Source: an uncultured Rhodospirillaceae bacterium (GTDB lineage Bacteria; Pseudomonadota; Alphaproteobacteria; Rhodospirillales; UBA2165). Taken from it: 11,196 nucleotides of DNA. The stretch covers positions 1 to 11,196 of the forward strand of contig CAJWIB010000054.1 of the NCBI GenBank assembly GCA_913041095.1, read 5' to 3'. The first letter of the stretch is position 1, and every line of letters starts with the position of its first letter. A program made the position numbers and the translations under genes. Below, one piece after another: positions 1-8,763 of this stretch. The notes below the pieces were generated by a model. It was not told the DNA's origin and made no database searches. It saw only the letters and a program-made list of their open reading frames with translations.

Positions 1-974
1 TTGGCTCTATTGAACTTGAAAATAACGTCATTTTAGCCCCGATGTCCGGTGTATCTGATATGCCGTATCGCCGGTTGGCTAAACGTTTTGGCGCCGGTTT
101 GGTGATTTCTGAGATGATCGCTAGCCAAGCGATGATCTATGCCAATCGAAAAACCTTAAAAATGGCAAGCAATTGCGCTGAAGAATTTCCGATGGCGGTG
201 CAACTTGCTGGTTGCGAGCCACTACTGATGGCCGAAGCGGCACGTCTGAATGCTGACCGGGGAGCAGCTATTATCGACATCAACATGGGCTGTCCGGTTA
301 AAAAAGTGACCAAGGGTCAGGCTGGTTCCGCCTTGATGAAAGATGAAAAGCTGGCGGGCCAGATTTTTGGCGCCGTGGTAAAAGCTGTGGATTTGCCGGT
401 TACTGTGAAAATGCGCACCGGTTGGAATGAGCAAAATCGGAATGCCCCAACTTTGGCAAAAATAGCTGAAAATTCTGGCGTTAAAATGCTTACCGTCCAT
501 GGTCGCACACGCAATCAGCTTTATAAGGGCACAGCGGATTGGCATTTCATCGGCAAAGTCAAAGCGGCCGTCAGCATTCCGGTAATTGGTAATGGCGATG
601 TTACGGAAATAGAGGACGCCGCAACTTTGCTAGATCAATCCGGTGCCGATGGCGTTATGATTGGTCGTGGCACCTTTGGGCGTCCATGGTTCTTGGCCCA
701 AGTTGATCATTATTTAAAAACCGGTGAGCGCTTACCTGATCCTGAACTCTCGCAACAATATCAAATTGTGACCGCTCATTATGACGAGTTGCTAAGTTAT
801 TACGGCGAGGAACGGGGGCTTAGAACTGCCCGTAAGCATATCGGCTGGTACAGTAAAGGCTTGCCGGGATCAGCAGAATTCCGCGGTAAATTTAATCTCC
901 TTGATAATGTCATAGGCGCCAAAGCTGCACTCGATGAATTTTACCGGCCCTTGCTTGAACGTCAAGCTGCCTAA
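1..974 (+). CDS. dusB: tRNA-dihydrouridine synthase B (NifR3 family), 5' end cut off by the window
   Basis: FMN-dependent enzyme of the DUS family, which reduces specific uridines in the tRNA D-loop to dihydrouridine with NADPH. The first ATG in frame is at 42, but the frame is open back to position 3 and reads GSIELENNVILAP just before MSGVSDMPYR. This is the conserved first strand of the family's TIM barrel, so the true start lies outside the window and 42 is an internal Met. Visible signatures, numbered from that Met, are NMGCPVKKV with the catalytic Cys at residue 84, VKMRTGW at 122-128, HGRTR at 153-157, and the FMN phosphate-binding GNGDV (183-187) and GRGTFGRPW (208-216). About 323 residues are seen, close to full family length. 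The gene ends 20 bases before ntrB; dusB (nifR3) heading an ntrBC operon is the classical alphaproteobacterial arrangement. The family call is very secure; DusB rather than DusA/C rests on motifs and context. Confidence 0.96.
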   Translation, partial: GSIELENNVILAPMSGVSDMPYRRLAKRFGAGLVISEMIASQAMIYANRKTLKMASNCAEEFPMAVQLAGCEPLLMAEAARLNADRGAAIIDINMGCPVKKVTKGQAGSALMKDEKLAGQIFGAVVKAVDLPVTVKMRTGWNEQNRNAPTLAKIAENSGVKMLTVHGRTRNQLYKGTADWHFIGKVKAAVSIPVIGNGDVTEIEDAATLLDQSGADGVMIGRGTFGRPWFLAQVDHYLKTGERLPDPELSQQYQIVTAHYDELLSYYGEERGLRTARKHIGWYSKGLPGSAEFRGKFNLLDNVIGAKAALDEFYRPLLERQAA

Positions 975-994
975 AGAATTGAAAAGAGAACTCA

Positions 995-2095
995 ATGCCT
1001 CTTAACGGAAATTCTTCCGATAACAATACAGAGAAAATCTTAAACGCCCTCGATTCTTCGATCGTGGTGATCGATGACGGCGGCTATATTGACTATCTCA
1101 ATAGTGCTGGTGAACAATTTTTTGCCAGTAGTTTGGCGCAATTAAAGGGACATAGCATTAATGAATTACTGCCGCCAGATAGTCCGCTAACAACCTTGAT
1201 CAAGCAAGTTCAGGCAACCGGCTGCGGCGTCTCTGACTACGGCTTGATGCTCGATACACCGCGCATTGCTAAACAATTGGTCAATGTTCAGGTGACCCCT
1301 CTGGTTGATCAGCTCGGCTACGCTATTTTGACAATCTTTGAACGTTCAATCGCCGATAAAATTGATCGCCAATTAAGCCATCGCAATGCCGCCCGCTCAA
1401 TCACCGCCATGTCGGTGATGCTGGCCCATGAAGTTAAAAATCCGCTGTCGGGAATTCGTGGTGCTGCTCAATTGTTAGAGCAGGGCATGGATCAAGCGGA
1501 TCAAGAATTAACCCGTCTGATTTGCGATGAGACCGACCGAATATGTGCTTTGGTGGATCGCATGGAAGTATTTTCAGACCGGCGTCCACTGGAACGCGGG
1601 CCGGTAAACGTTCACAAAGTATTGGAGCGTGTTCGCCAGATTGCTCAAAATGGCTTTGCCAAAAAAATCCGCATAACTGAGGAGTATGATCCGTCTTTAC
1701 CTTCAATTGATGGCAATCACGATCAATTAGTCCAAATTTTTCTAAATTTAGTAAAAAACGCGGCGGAAGCGACAGCAAGTCCAAACGGCGAAATTGTTTT
1801 AAAAACCACCTACCAGCATAGTGTTCGTTTTGCCGTGCCCGGAAGTACGTCGCGCACTCATTTGCCGCTTGTTATCAGCGTCCAAGATAACGGAGACGGC
1901 ATCCCGCCTGATCTGCAAGATCACCTGTTTGAAGCCTTTGTAACGTCAAAACCCAAAGGTTCCGGGCTTGGTTTGGCTTTGGTCGCCAAGATGGTAGACG
2001 ATCATGGTGGCGTCATTGAATTTGACAGCCAGCCCGGTAAAACAATTTTTCGCGTCATTCTACCGATGTCGACGGAAATAGCTGAGCAAGATTAG
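995..2095 (+). CDS. ntrB: Nitrogen regulation sensor histidine kinase/phosphatase NtrB (GlnL)
   Basis: Cytosolic kinase that phosphorylates NtrC under nitrogen limitation and, when bound by PII, promotes its dephosphorylation. At 366 residues it is of normal length for the family. No membrane segment is seen, as expected. An N-terminal PAS domain spans about residues 12-118. The dimerisation/phospho-acceptor helix carries AHEVKNPLSGIRGAAQ with the phospho-accepting His at 145. The ATPase domain has an N-box (NLVKNAAEA, Asn 255), a G1 box (DNGDG, 298-302) and a G2 box (GSGLGLAL, 322-329). The ATG start follows a modest purine-rich site (AAGAGA, 984-989). It lies 20 bases after dusB and 16 bases before ntrC, so co-transcription is very likely. 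The EVKNPLSGIRGA stretch separates it from NtrY, which has EIKNPLTPIQLSAERL. High confidence from domain order plus neighbours. Confidence 0.97.
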   Translation: MPLNGNSSDNNTEKILNALDSSIVVIDDGGYIDYLNSAGEQFFASSLAQLKGHSINELLPPDSPLTTLIKQVQATGCGVSDYGLMLDTPRIAKQLVNVQVTPLVDQLGYAILTIFERSIADKIDRQLSHRNAARSITAMSVMLAHEVKNPLSGIRGAAQLLEQGMDQADQELTRLICDETDRICALVDRMEVFSDRRPLERGPVNVHKVLERVRQIAQNGFAKKIRITEEYDPSLPSIDGNHDQLVQIFLNLVKNAAEATASPNGEIVLKTTYQHSVRFAVPGSTSRTHLPLVISVQDNGDGIPPDLQDHLFEAFVTSKPKGSGLGLALVAKMVDDHGGVIEFDSQPGKTIFRVILPMSTEIAEQD

Positions 2096-2098
2096 GTT

Positions 2099-2103
2099 AG
2101 GAG
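2099..2103 (+). promoter_or_regulatory. Ribosome binding site that supports the TTG start of ntrC
   Basis: AGGAG lies 8 bases upstream of TTG at 2112. No ATG or GTG in that frame precedes the conserved first strand (ATILVADDD), so this site together with the TTG decides the start. Confidence 0.75.
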
Positions 2104-2111
2104 TTAGAAGC

Positions 2112-3551
2112 TTGAGTAACGCAACAATTTTAGTCGCAGATGATGACGGCGCCATACGCACTGTTCTCAATCAAGCCCTCGGTCGCGTCGGGTATGATGT
2201 TAGAACGACCAGTAATGCCGCAACTTTGTGGAAATGGGTGAGCGAAGGCGAAGGCAATTTGGTTATCACGGATGTTGTCATGCCTGACGAGAATGGCCTT
2301 GATCTATTACCGCGCATCAAGAAAATTCGTCCCGAACTTCGTGTCATCGTTATGAGTGCTCAAAATACATTGATGACAGCCGTTAACGCGACCCAACGCG
2401 GCGCTTTTGAATACCTACCAAAACCTTTTGATCTAAAGGAACTGCTCACTATCGTCGAGCGCGCCTTACAAGCTAAGCAAGAGAATGCAAGTGCACCGGG
2501 GTTTGACGACACTGAAAACGAAACTCTACCGTTGATCGGGAGATCTCTGGCCATGCAGGAGGTGTACCGCACCTTGGCTCGCCTGATGGCCACCGACCTG
2601 ACCGTACTTATTACCGGTGAATCCGGCACCGGAAAGGAACTTGCGGCACTGGCTCTCCACAATTACGGCAACCGAAAAAACTTTCCATTTGTCGCAATAA
2701 ATATGGCAGCGATCCCGCGCGAATTGATCGAAAGTGAACTATTTGGCCATGAAAAGGGCGCCTTTACTGGAGCAACCGCCCGCTCGATTGGCCGCTTTCA
2801 GCAAGCTGAGGGCGGTACTTTGTTTCTTGACGAAATAGGTGACATGCCGGCGGAGGCGCAAACCAGACTTTTGCGCGTGTTGCAGGAAGGAGAGTATACG
2901 ACTGTTGGCGGCAAAACGGCTATTCGGGCAGATGTTCGTATTGTTGCTGCAACGCATCGAGATTTAACTCAGCTGATCATGCAGGGTTTATTCCGTGAAG
3001 ACCTTTATTATCGTTTAAACGTCGTACCTATCCGGATGCCACCACTAAAAGAAAGGCGCGAAGATATTCCGGAGTTGGTGAAACATTTTCTAGCCCAATC
3101 GACGGAAGAGGGGTTACCTTGGAAGATCGTCGATGCTCAGGCCTTGGAGCGGTTGCAAACCCACCAGTGGCCTGGAAACGTCCGCGAGTTGGAAAATTTA
3201 GTCCGAAGGCTAGCAGCATTGTATTCTCAAGAGACCATCGGCATTGATGTTATTGAGGCTGAACTGTCCGAAGCTGGCCCGCTGTTTAACGAAGAACACA
3301 AAAGCAATGGAATTGGTGAAGCCGTCGAAGACCACCTCAAGGATTATTTTTCCGCTCATAGCGGCGAACCACCGCCAGCAGGTTTATATGACCGGATTTT
3401 GAAAGAGGTTGAACGCCCCTTAATCGCCCTCACTTTGGGGGCAACACGCGGCAATCAATTGAAGGCGGCAGATCTATTGGGCCTCAACCGGAACACTTTA
3501 CGCAAGAAAATCCGTGACTTAAATATTCCGGTAACACGAACACCTAAATAG
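2112..3551 (+). CDS. ntrC: Nitrogen regulation response regulator NtrC, sigma-54 activator
   Basis: Phosphorylated by NtrB, it oligomerises, hydrolyses ATP and opens sigma-54 promoters of nitrogen-assimilation genes. The 479 residues form the standard three domains. The receiver (about 4-120) has acidic DDD at 10-12, the phospho-acceptor Asp 54 in VITDVVMPD and Lys 104. The AAA+ domain (about 140-375) has Walker A GESGTGKE (169-176), an intact sigma-54 contact loop GAFTGA (216-221), Walker B FLDE (238-241) and the FREDLYYRLNVVP block (294-306). A Fis-type helix-turn-helix lies near 446-468 (NQLKAADLLGLNRNTLRKKI). Translation starts at TTG; the N-terminal sequence fits the family exactly and a good ribosome binding site precedes it. 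The intact loop contrasts with NtrX downstream. Secure assignment. Confidence 0.97.
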   Translation: MSNATILVADDDGAIRTVLNQALGRVGYDVRTTSNAATLWKWVSEGEGNLVITDVVMPDENGLDLLPRIKKIRPELRVIVMSAQNTLMTAVNATQRGAFEYLPKPFDLKELLTIVERALQAKQENASAPGFDDTENETLPLIGRSLAMQEVYRTLARLMATDLTVLITGESGTGKELAALALHNYGNRKNFPFVAINMAAIPRELIESELFGHEKGAFTGATARSIGRFQQAEGGTLFLDEIGDMPAEAQTRLLRVLQEGEYTTVGGKTAIRADVRIVAATHRDLTQLIMQGLFREDLYYRLNVVPIRMPPLKERREDIPELVKHFLAQSTEEGLPWKIVDAQALERLQTHQWPGNVRELENLVRRLAALYSQETIGIDVIEAELSEAGPLFNEEHKSNGIGEAVEDHLKDYFSAHSGEPPPAGLYDRILKEVERPLIALTLGATRGNQLKAADLLGLNRNTLRKKIRDLNIPVTRTPK

Positions 3552-3617
3552 TTTGTTAGTGGTCAAACAGGTAAAATTTAGTTTAGAACAAAAGATATGG
3601 CAGTCGGTTTTAAATAA

Positions 3618-5843
3618 ATGAGTGAGCAAACGGCTGATATTGGCACCACTGGTAATTACCAAACCTTACGAAGTTTGGTGAAACGCTGGCGCTTGACCCG
3701 CATTCTGGTGGTCATAATATCCGTGGCCTTGCTTTTTTCAGGACTGGCAACCATTTTGGTTTTAGCCGATTATTCGCCACTGGATTCCAATCTCACCACC
3801 GTCATAGCACTTTTAAATCTCGACTTGGTGTTGGCGCTTTCGCTGGGCGCCTTATTGGCGAGACGTCTAGTTGGCGCTTGGATTACCAGAAAATATGGTT
3901 CAGCCGGCTCTCGCCTGCACATGAAAATGGTTGTCTCGTTTGGATTGGTAGCCATCATTCCAGCACTTTTAGTTGTGGTTTTTCTCGGATTATTTCTTAA
4001 CTTTGGTATGGAAACCTGGTTCAGTGACCGGGTCAGAACAGCCGTTAATGCCTCAACCATCGTCGCTCAGTCTTATCTTCGGGAACACCAAAAAAATATC
4101 CGCGGCGTTGCCCTGGCGATGGCCAACGATATAAATCGAGCGGCGCCTCGATTGCGTCAAAAACCCCGTTTTTTTACCAAAATTGTTACCTCTTTTGCCA
4201 ATGATCGCGACCTTTCTGAAGCCGTCGTCATCAATAGTAGTGGCCGCACTTTGGCACGCTCACAACTAAGCTTTTCTCTCGGCTTTAATTTTGCCTCTGG
4301 TGATTTGGTGAAAGGCGTATTGAACAGCCAGCCAGGCGAAGTTTTTGTCATCGAAAATCGCAATGATAACGTTGTGCGTGCCGGCGTAAAACTTGAAGCC
4401 TTCGTTGATACCTATTTGTTGATTGGGCGCTTTATCGATGCCCAGGTTTTGGAGCATGTTTCGCAGACAACTGGTGCCGCCAATCAATACGCTTTGCTGG
4501 AAAAAAGCCGCGACAATCTGCAAATTAAATTCCTCTTCGTCTTTGCCCTTGTTGCTTTTTTACTGCTGCTCGCTGCTGTTTGGATAGGCTGGTCAATTGC
4601 ATCGACGATTTCCACCCCCATCGGTGGACTGATTGATGCGGCAGACCGTGTGCGTAAAGGTGATCTATTGGTTCGAGTGAACACCGAAAATACCAAAGAC
4701 CGCGACGAAGTCGGTATTTTAAGCCGGTCGTTCAATCGCATGACGGAGCAACTTGACAGTCAGCAGCAGGGATTAATTGAAGCTAACCGCCAGTTGGATG
4801 AGCGCCGCCGCTTCACCGAAGTCGTGCTCTCAGGCGTATCAGCCGGTGTCATTGGGCTCGACCAGAAGGGTAGGGTACTTTTGTCTAATCGATCGGCAGC
4901 TGATCTGCTGTCTATAAACCTCAATGAATATATCGAAGAGCCGTTGGGTAAATGTTTGCCAGAAATGGCTCCATTACTCGAACAGGTTATCTCCAACCCC
5001 AATCGTAACGCTCAGGGTGAAATTAAGGTCGCGCGTGAAGGGCGGCAGCAAATTCTTATTGTCTCTGTCGCAGCGGAAAAAATTGCACAGGAAATTATCG
5101 GATACGTCGTAACTTTCGACGATGTGTCGGAACTTTTATCTGCGCAACGCAAAGCCGCTTGGGCGGATGTTGCACGCCGCATCGCTCATGAGATTAAGAA
5201 TCCACTAACGCCGATCCAGCTTTCGGCCGAGCGTTTAAAACGAAAGTATAAAGATGAAATAAAATCAGATCCGGAAACATTTTTCATGTGTACGGATACC
5301 ATCGTGCGTCAAGTTGAGGACATTGGCCGTATGGTAGATGAATTTTCCTCTTTTGCTCGGATGCCGCAACCGGAACTTAAAGAAGTCAATCTTAGCGATC
5401 TCTGTAATCAAAGTTTGTTCTTGGAGCGCAATCGTTACCCTGATATCGATTATAAAATAATCATGCCAATTGATCCGGTAATGGTGAGTGTCGACCGGCA
5501 ACAAATAAACCGGACTCTCACCAATGTGCTTAAAAACGCGGCTGAATCAATTTCAGTTAATTTAACAAATGGCAGCGAAACTTCCGGACAAATTAACTTG
5601 GCGCTTGATGAAGAGGATGAACAAATCATCATTTATATTACTGACAACGGTAAAGGCTTCCAGGAAGATTTGCTGGATCAAATTACCGAACCTTATGTAA
5701 CAACCAGGGATCGAGGCTCTGGATTGGGGCTAGCAATTGCGACGAAAATAATGGAAGATCACAATGGTGAGCTTTTACTACATAATTTAGACACAGGCGG
5801 AGCCCAAGTTACTCTTATTTTCAGAAAATTATCTAGACAATAA
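3618..5843 (+). CDS. ntrY: Membrane-bound nitrogen regulation sensor histidine kinase NtrY
   Basis: Inner-membrane kinase that phosphorylates NtrX and in some species cross-talks with NtrC. At 741 residues its length is typical. Three hydrophobic segments sit near residues 28-50, 60-84 and 104-128. A periplasmic sensing region (about 130-302) follows, then a fourth segment at about 304-327. Next come a HAMP linker (about 326-380; STPIGGLIDAADRVRKGDL), a coiled stretch, and a PAS domain (about 397-505). The histidine kinase core has RRIAHEIKNPLTPIQ with His 524, an N-box (NVLKNAAES, Asn 640), a G1 box (DNGKG, 676-680) and a G2 box (GSGLGLA, 700-706). An in-frame TAA directly before the ATG fixes the start region, although no strong ribosome binding site is visible. 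It lies 66 bases after ntrC. What the periplasmic part senses cannot be told from the sequence. Confidence 0.97.
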   Translation: MSEQTADIGTTGNYQTLRSLVKRWRLTRILVVIISVALLFSGLATILVLADYSPLDSNLTTVIALLNLDLVLALSLGALLARRLVGAWITRKYGSAGSRLHMKMVVSFGLVAIIPALLVVVFLGLFLNFGMETWFSDRVRTAVNASTIVAQSYLREHQKNIRGVALAMANDINRAAPRLRQKPRFFTKIVTSFANDRDLSEAVVINSSGRTLARSQLSFSLGFNFASGDLVKGVLNSQPGEVFVIENRNDNVVRAGVKLEAFVDTYLLIGRFIDAQVLEHVSQTTGAANQYALLEKSRDNLQIKFLFVFALVAFLLLLAAVWIGWSIASTISTPIGGLIDAADRVRKGDLLVRVNTENTKDRDEVGILSRSFNRMTEQLDSQQQGLIEANRQLDERRRFTEVVLSGVSAGVIGLDQKGRVLLSNRSAADLLSINLNEYIEEPLGKCLPEMAPLLEQVISNPNRNAQGEIKVAREGRQQILIVSVAAEKIAQEIIGYVVTFDDVSELLSAQRKAAWADVARRIAHEIKNPLTPIQLSAERLKRKYKDEIKSDPETFFMCTDTIVRQVEDIGRMVDEFSSFARMPQPELKEVNLSDLCNQSLFLERNRYPDIDYKIIMPIDPVMVSVDRQQINRTLTNVLKNAAESISVNLTNGSETSGQINLALDEEDEQIIIYITDNGKGFQEDLLDQITEPYVTTRDRGSGLGLAIATKIMEDHNGELLLHNLDTGGAQVTLIFRKLSRQ

Positions 5844-5849
5844 AAAACA

Positions 5850-5862
5850 GTTCATAATGAAC
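5850..5862. repeat. Perfect 13-base palindrome between ntrY and ntrX
   Basis: GTTCA-TAA-TGAAC is a perfect 5-base inverted repeat around a 3-base centre. It starts 7 bases after the ntrY stop and ends 49 bases before the ntrX start. Its size and position would suit a dimeric regulator's operator, for example autoregulation of ntrX. It is short enough to have arisen by chance, and no T-run follows that would suggest a terminator. Confidence 0.35.
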
Positions 5863-5911
5863 AGCGAGAATCCATTTCAAATGTTACGGCAAGCGAGTTG
5901 TAAGTAAATTC

Positions 5912-7315
5912 ATGGCGCATGATATTTTAATCGTCGATGACGAATCTGATATCCGCATGCTGACGGCAAGCGTGCTGGAAGATGAGGGACACGAAACTCG
6001 TGAAGCTCATGACAGCACGGCGGCTCTTGCGGCGATTGAAGCACGCCGGCCTAATCTGGTGCTGCTAGATATTTGGCTTAAAGACAGCCAGCTCGACGGT
6101 ATGGAAATTTTGGAAACCATTTCTATTATGGACCCAGAGGTGCCGGTGGTCATGATGAGCGGACACGGTAATATTGAAACTGCGGTTTCGGCGATCAATC
6201 TTGGTGCCTATGATTTCATCGAAAAACCCTTCACTTCAGATCGTATGATCCTTGTTGTTAACCGGGCAATTGAGAACGCCCTGTTGAAACGTGAAAACGC
6301 TGAGCTTAGAAAGCGCGCCGGTGGTGAAGTCGACCTGATCGGAGATTCGAACTCAATTCACCAATTACGGCAATCGATTGATCGCGTTGCCAGTGCCAAC
6401 AGTCGGGTGCTTATTACTGGCCCAGCGGGGTCCGGCAAAGATGTCGTCGCGCATTTACTGCATAAAAATTCCGCCCGATCTAGTGGGCCGTTTATTTCAT
6501 TAAATTGCGCCACCATGCAGCCGGACAATTTTGAAATTAACCTGTTTGGCGTTGAAACGACGAGCTACGGACGAGCACCAAGAGAAATTGGCACCTTTGA
6601 GCAAGCCCACAACGGCACACTGTTCCTTGATGAAGTGGCAGATATGCCGCTGGAAACCCAAGGTAAAATTGTCCGCGTGTTGCAGGAACAGACCTTTCAG
6701 CGCGTCGGTGGAGCAACCCGTATCGATGTCGATGTCCGTGTTATTGCTGCTTCGTCAAAAGACCTCTCCGAAGAAATGAATGAAGGCCGGTTTCGTAAAG
6801 ATTTATTTTACCGCCTCAGCGTCGTGCCAATCGAAATTCCGCCGCTCCGAGACTACCGGGAAGATATCCCGTCGCTGGCCAGGTTTTTCATGACCCAAAT
6901 GGCTCAGGCAACCGGACGGCCTTCACGCGAATTCTCTGAAGAAGCTATTGCCACTTTGCAAGTCTACACCTGGCCGGGCAATGTTCGCGAATTACGTAAT
7001 GTGGTGGAGCGGGTTCTTATTATGGCACCGGGCGATACCAACGAAGCCATTCGTTCAGACATGATACCAGCAGAAATCACGTCTTTGGGTCAACAATCTG
7101 ATTCTGGATTGGATAGAACCGAATTCATGGGCTTACCATTGCGCGAAGCTCGTGAAATTTTTGAACGCGATTATCTTGGTGCGCAAGTCAACAGATTTGG
7201 CGGTAATATATCGAAAACTGCCACATTTATTGGTATGGAACGCTCTGCACTTCACCGAAAAATCAAATCGCTCGGTCTCCATTCTGATGATCGCGTCAGG
7301 GCAGCTAATGATTAG
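5912..7315 (+). CDS. ntrX: Nitrogen regulation response regulator NtrX, NtrC family without the GAFTGA loop
   Basis: Partner regulator of NtrY. The 467 residues hold a receiver (about 4-120) with Asp 9-10, phospho-acceptor Asp 53 in LLDIWLKDSQLDG and Lys 105. An AAA+ domain (about 142-375) has Walker A GPAGSGKD (170-177) and Walker B FLDE (238-241). A Fis-type helix-turn-helix lies at about 430-455 (ISKTATFIGMERSALHRKI). Where NtrC has HEKGAFTGA after the conserved LFG, this protein has VETTSYGRAPREIG (residues 214-227), so the sigma-54 contact loop is missing. Loss of this loop is a known trait of alphaproteobacterial NtrX, which is thought to act at sigma-70-type promoters. The ATG at 5912 has only a weak ribosome binding site. 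The gene lies 68 bases after ntrY, and the longer NtrX-type D-x-W-L-K-D-S-x-L-D-G receiver loop confirms it is not a second NtrC. Confidence 0.96.
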   Translation: MAHDILIVDDESDIRMLTASVLEDEGHETREAHDSTAALAAIEARRPNLVLLDIWLKDSQLDGMEILETISIMDPEVPVVMMSGHGNIETAVSAINLGAYDFIEKPFTSDRMILVVNRAIENALLKRENAELRKRAGGEVDLIGDSNSIHQLRQSIDRVASANSRVLITGPAGSGKDVVAHLLHKNSARSSGPFISLNCATMQPDNFEINLFGVETTSYGRAPREIGTFEQAHNGTLFLDEVADMPLETQGKIVRVLQEQTFQRVGGATRIDVDVRVIAASSKDLSEEMNEGRFRKDLFYRLSVVPIEIPPLRDYREDIPSLARFFMTQMAQATGRPSREFSEEAIATLQVYTWPGNVRELRNVVERVLIMAPGDTNEAIRSDMIPAEITSLGQQSDSGLDRTEFMGLPLREAREIFERDYLGAQVNRFGGNISKTATFIGMERSALHRKIKSLGLHSDDRVRAAND

Positions 7316-7362
7316 GTCATTGAGCATCTGAATTTCCTTCATTTTTTATTTAACAGTTTTGT

Positions 7363-7368
7363 TATAAT
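7363..7368 (+). promoter_or_regulatory. Possible -10 element just before trkA
   Basis: A perfect TATAAT lies 9 bases before the trkA ATG. No good -35 hexamer is seen at 16-18 bases upstream; that stretch is a T-rich run. If used, it would give a nearly leaderless trkA mRNA. It may equally be a chance match in an AT-rich gap. Confidence 0.2.
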
Positions 7369-7377
7369 GGAAAAATT

Positions 7378-8754
7378 ATGAAAGTAATTATCTGCGGCGC
7401 TGGGCAAGTTGGTTTTAATATTGCCCGCTATTTAGCTCTGGAAGACAATGAGGTCACTGTTATTGACCAATCCTCCGAACTCACGCGCAAGATCAGTGAT
7501 ACTTTAGATGTAAAAGCCATCCATGGCTTGGCGTCGCACCCGAATGTACTGGCGCAAGCCGGGGCGGTCGATGCGGATATGTTAATTGCCGTTACGCAAG
7601 CTGATGAAGTCAATATGGTTGCCTGTCAGGTCGCCCATTCGCTGTTTGAGGTTACCACCAAAATCGCCCGCATTCGACAACAAGGCTACCTTGAAGATAA
7701 ATGGGCAAATCTTTATTCACGTGATCACATGCCGATTGATGTGGTTATTTCTCCCGAATTGGAAGTTGCCAGAGCGGTCGCCCGACGTCTTAGGGTACCT
7801 GGCGCTTTCGATATGATTTCGTTAGTTGACGATAAAGTAAAATTAACCGGCGTACGTTGTGGCGACGATTGCCCGATCGTTAACACGCCGCTGCGCCAGC
7901 TTACGCAGTTGTTTCCTGATCTGAATATTACGATCGTTGGCATCGTGCGTGACAATACACCCATCATCCCGACTGCCGATGATGACATGTTGCCGGGAGA
8001 TGAAGTGTATTTTGTTGCCGATAGCGCCCATATCAAGCGTGCCATGGCGGTCTTTGGCCATGAAGAATCCGAGGCCCGCCGGATGGTGATTTTCGGTGGC
8101 GGCAATATTGGTGAATTCTTAGCAGGTGAGATAGAAGCCAATCATCCGTCGGTTAATTTTAAAGTCGTCGAAAACGACAAATCCCGGGCCGAGAGAGTTG
8201 CACGCTCGTTGAAACGATCTGTGGTGTTGCAAGGTTCAGTTCTCGATACCGAAATTCTCGAAGAAGCCAATGTCGCCTCGGCAGGAACCGTCATCGCCGT
8301 GACTAATGATGATGAAACCAATATTCTCGCTTCTCTGCTGGCTAAACGGATGGGCAGCCGGCGCGCGATTACGTTGATCAATAGTGCAACCTATTTACCA
8401 CTGATGCCTTCGCTGGGCATTGATGTCGTTGTCAGCCCCCGCAACATTACGGTTTCAACCATCCTCCAGCATGTCCGGCGCGGCCGCATCCATTCGGTTC
8501 ACACGATACGCGACGGATTCGGCGAAATTATCGAGGCAGAGGCAATGGAGACATCCGGATTGGTAGGGATGCCATTGAAAGAAACTGAGCTTCCGGCCAA
8601 TGTTCTGGTTGGTGCCATTGTGCGTGAAGACGAAGTTATCGTGCCCCGTAGCGACTCTGTTATCCAAGTCAATGACCGGGTCGTGCTGTTTGCCGCCGCC
8701 GAAGCGGTCCGCGAGGTTGAAAAAATGTTCTCTGTTCGCCTCGAATACTTTTAG
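7378..8754 (+). CDS. trkA: Trk system potassium uptake protein TrkA (peripheral NAD-binding subunit)
   Basis: Cytosolic subunit that binds NAD(H) and gates the membrane K+ transporter TrkH/TrkG. The 458 residues are a tandem duplication, as usual. RCK-N1 (about 1-120) begins with the Rossmann motif CGAGQVGFNIA (6-16) and the acidic end of strand 2 (VID, 28-30). RCK-C1 covers about 140-225. RCK-N2 (about 233-355) begins with GGGNIGEFLA (240-249), and RCK-C2 covers about 370-455. No signal peptide or membrane segment is seen, and no trkH/trkG gene is in the window, so the transporter subunit must be elsewhere. It lies 62 bases after ntrX, and trkA next to ntrX is the common alphaproteobacterial order. 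Only GGA (7369-7371) serves as a ribosome binding site, 6 bases from the ATG. Secure assignment. Confidence 0.97.
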   Translation: MKVIICGAGQVGFNIARYLALEDNEVTVIDQSSELTRKISDTLDVKAIHGLASHPNVLAQAGAVDADMLIAVTQADEVNMVACQVAHSLFEVTTKIARIRQQGYLEDKWANLYSRDHMPIDVVISPELEVARAVARRLRVPGAFDMISLVDDKVKLTGVRCGDDCPIVNTPLRQLTQLFPDLNITIVGIVRDNTPIIPTADDDMLPGDEVYFVADSAHIKRAMAVFGHEESEARRMVIFGGGNIGEFLAGEIEANHPSVNFKVVENDKSRAERVARSLKRSVVLQGSVLDTEILEEANVASAGTVIAVTNDDETNILASLLAKRMGSRRAITLINSATYLPLMPSLGIDVVVSPRNITVSTILQHVRRGRIHSVHTIRDGFGEIIEAEAMETSGLVGMPLKETELPANVLVGAIVREDEVIVPRSDSVIQVNDRVVLFAAAEAVREVEKMFSVRLEYF

Positions 8755-8763
8755 CAGATCACC

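Noticed and set aside
222..545. Minus-strand open frame of 107 codons inside dusB, and similar antisense frames throughout, the longest being 7725-8141 (138 codons) and 9168-9569 (133 codons)
   Set aside because: All lie wholly or almost wholly within well-supported plus-strand genes, show no recognisable domain, and have the composition expected of a shadow frame.
3552..3617. Promoter for ntrY in the ntrC-ntrY gap
   Set aside because: The gap is AT-rich, but no -35/-10 pair with sensible spacing and no GG-N10-GC sigma-54 signature is seen.
5881..5907. Eight-codon frame (MLRQASCK) just before ntrX as a leader peptide
   Set aside because: No ribosome binding site and no run of regulatory codons or attenuator hairpin.
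7367..7381. Tiny frame ATG-GAA-AAA-TTA-TGA overlapping the trkA start
   Set aside because: Four sense codons in an AT-rich stretch with no ribosome binding site; chance is the simplest reading.
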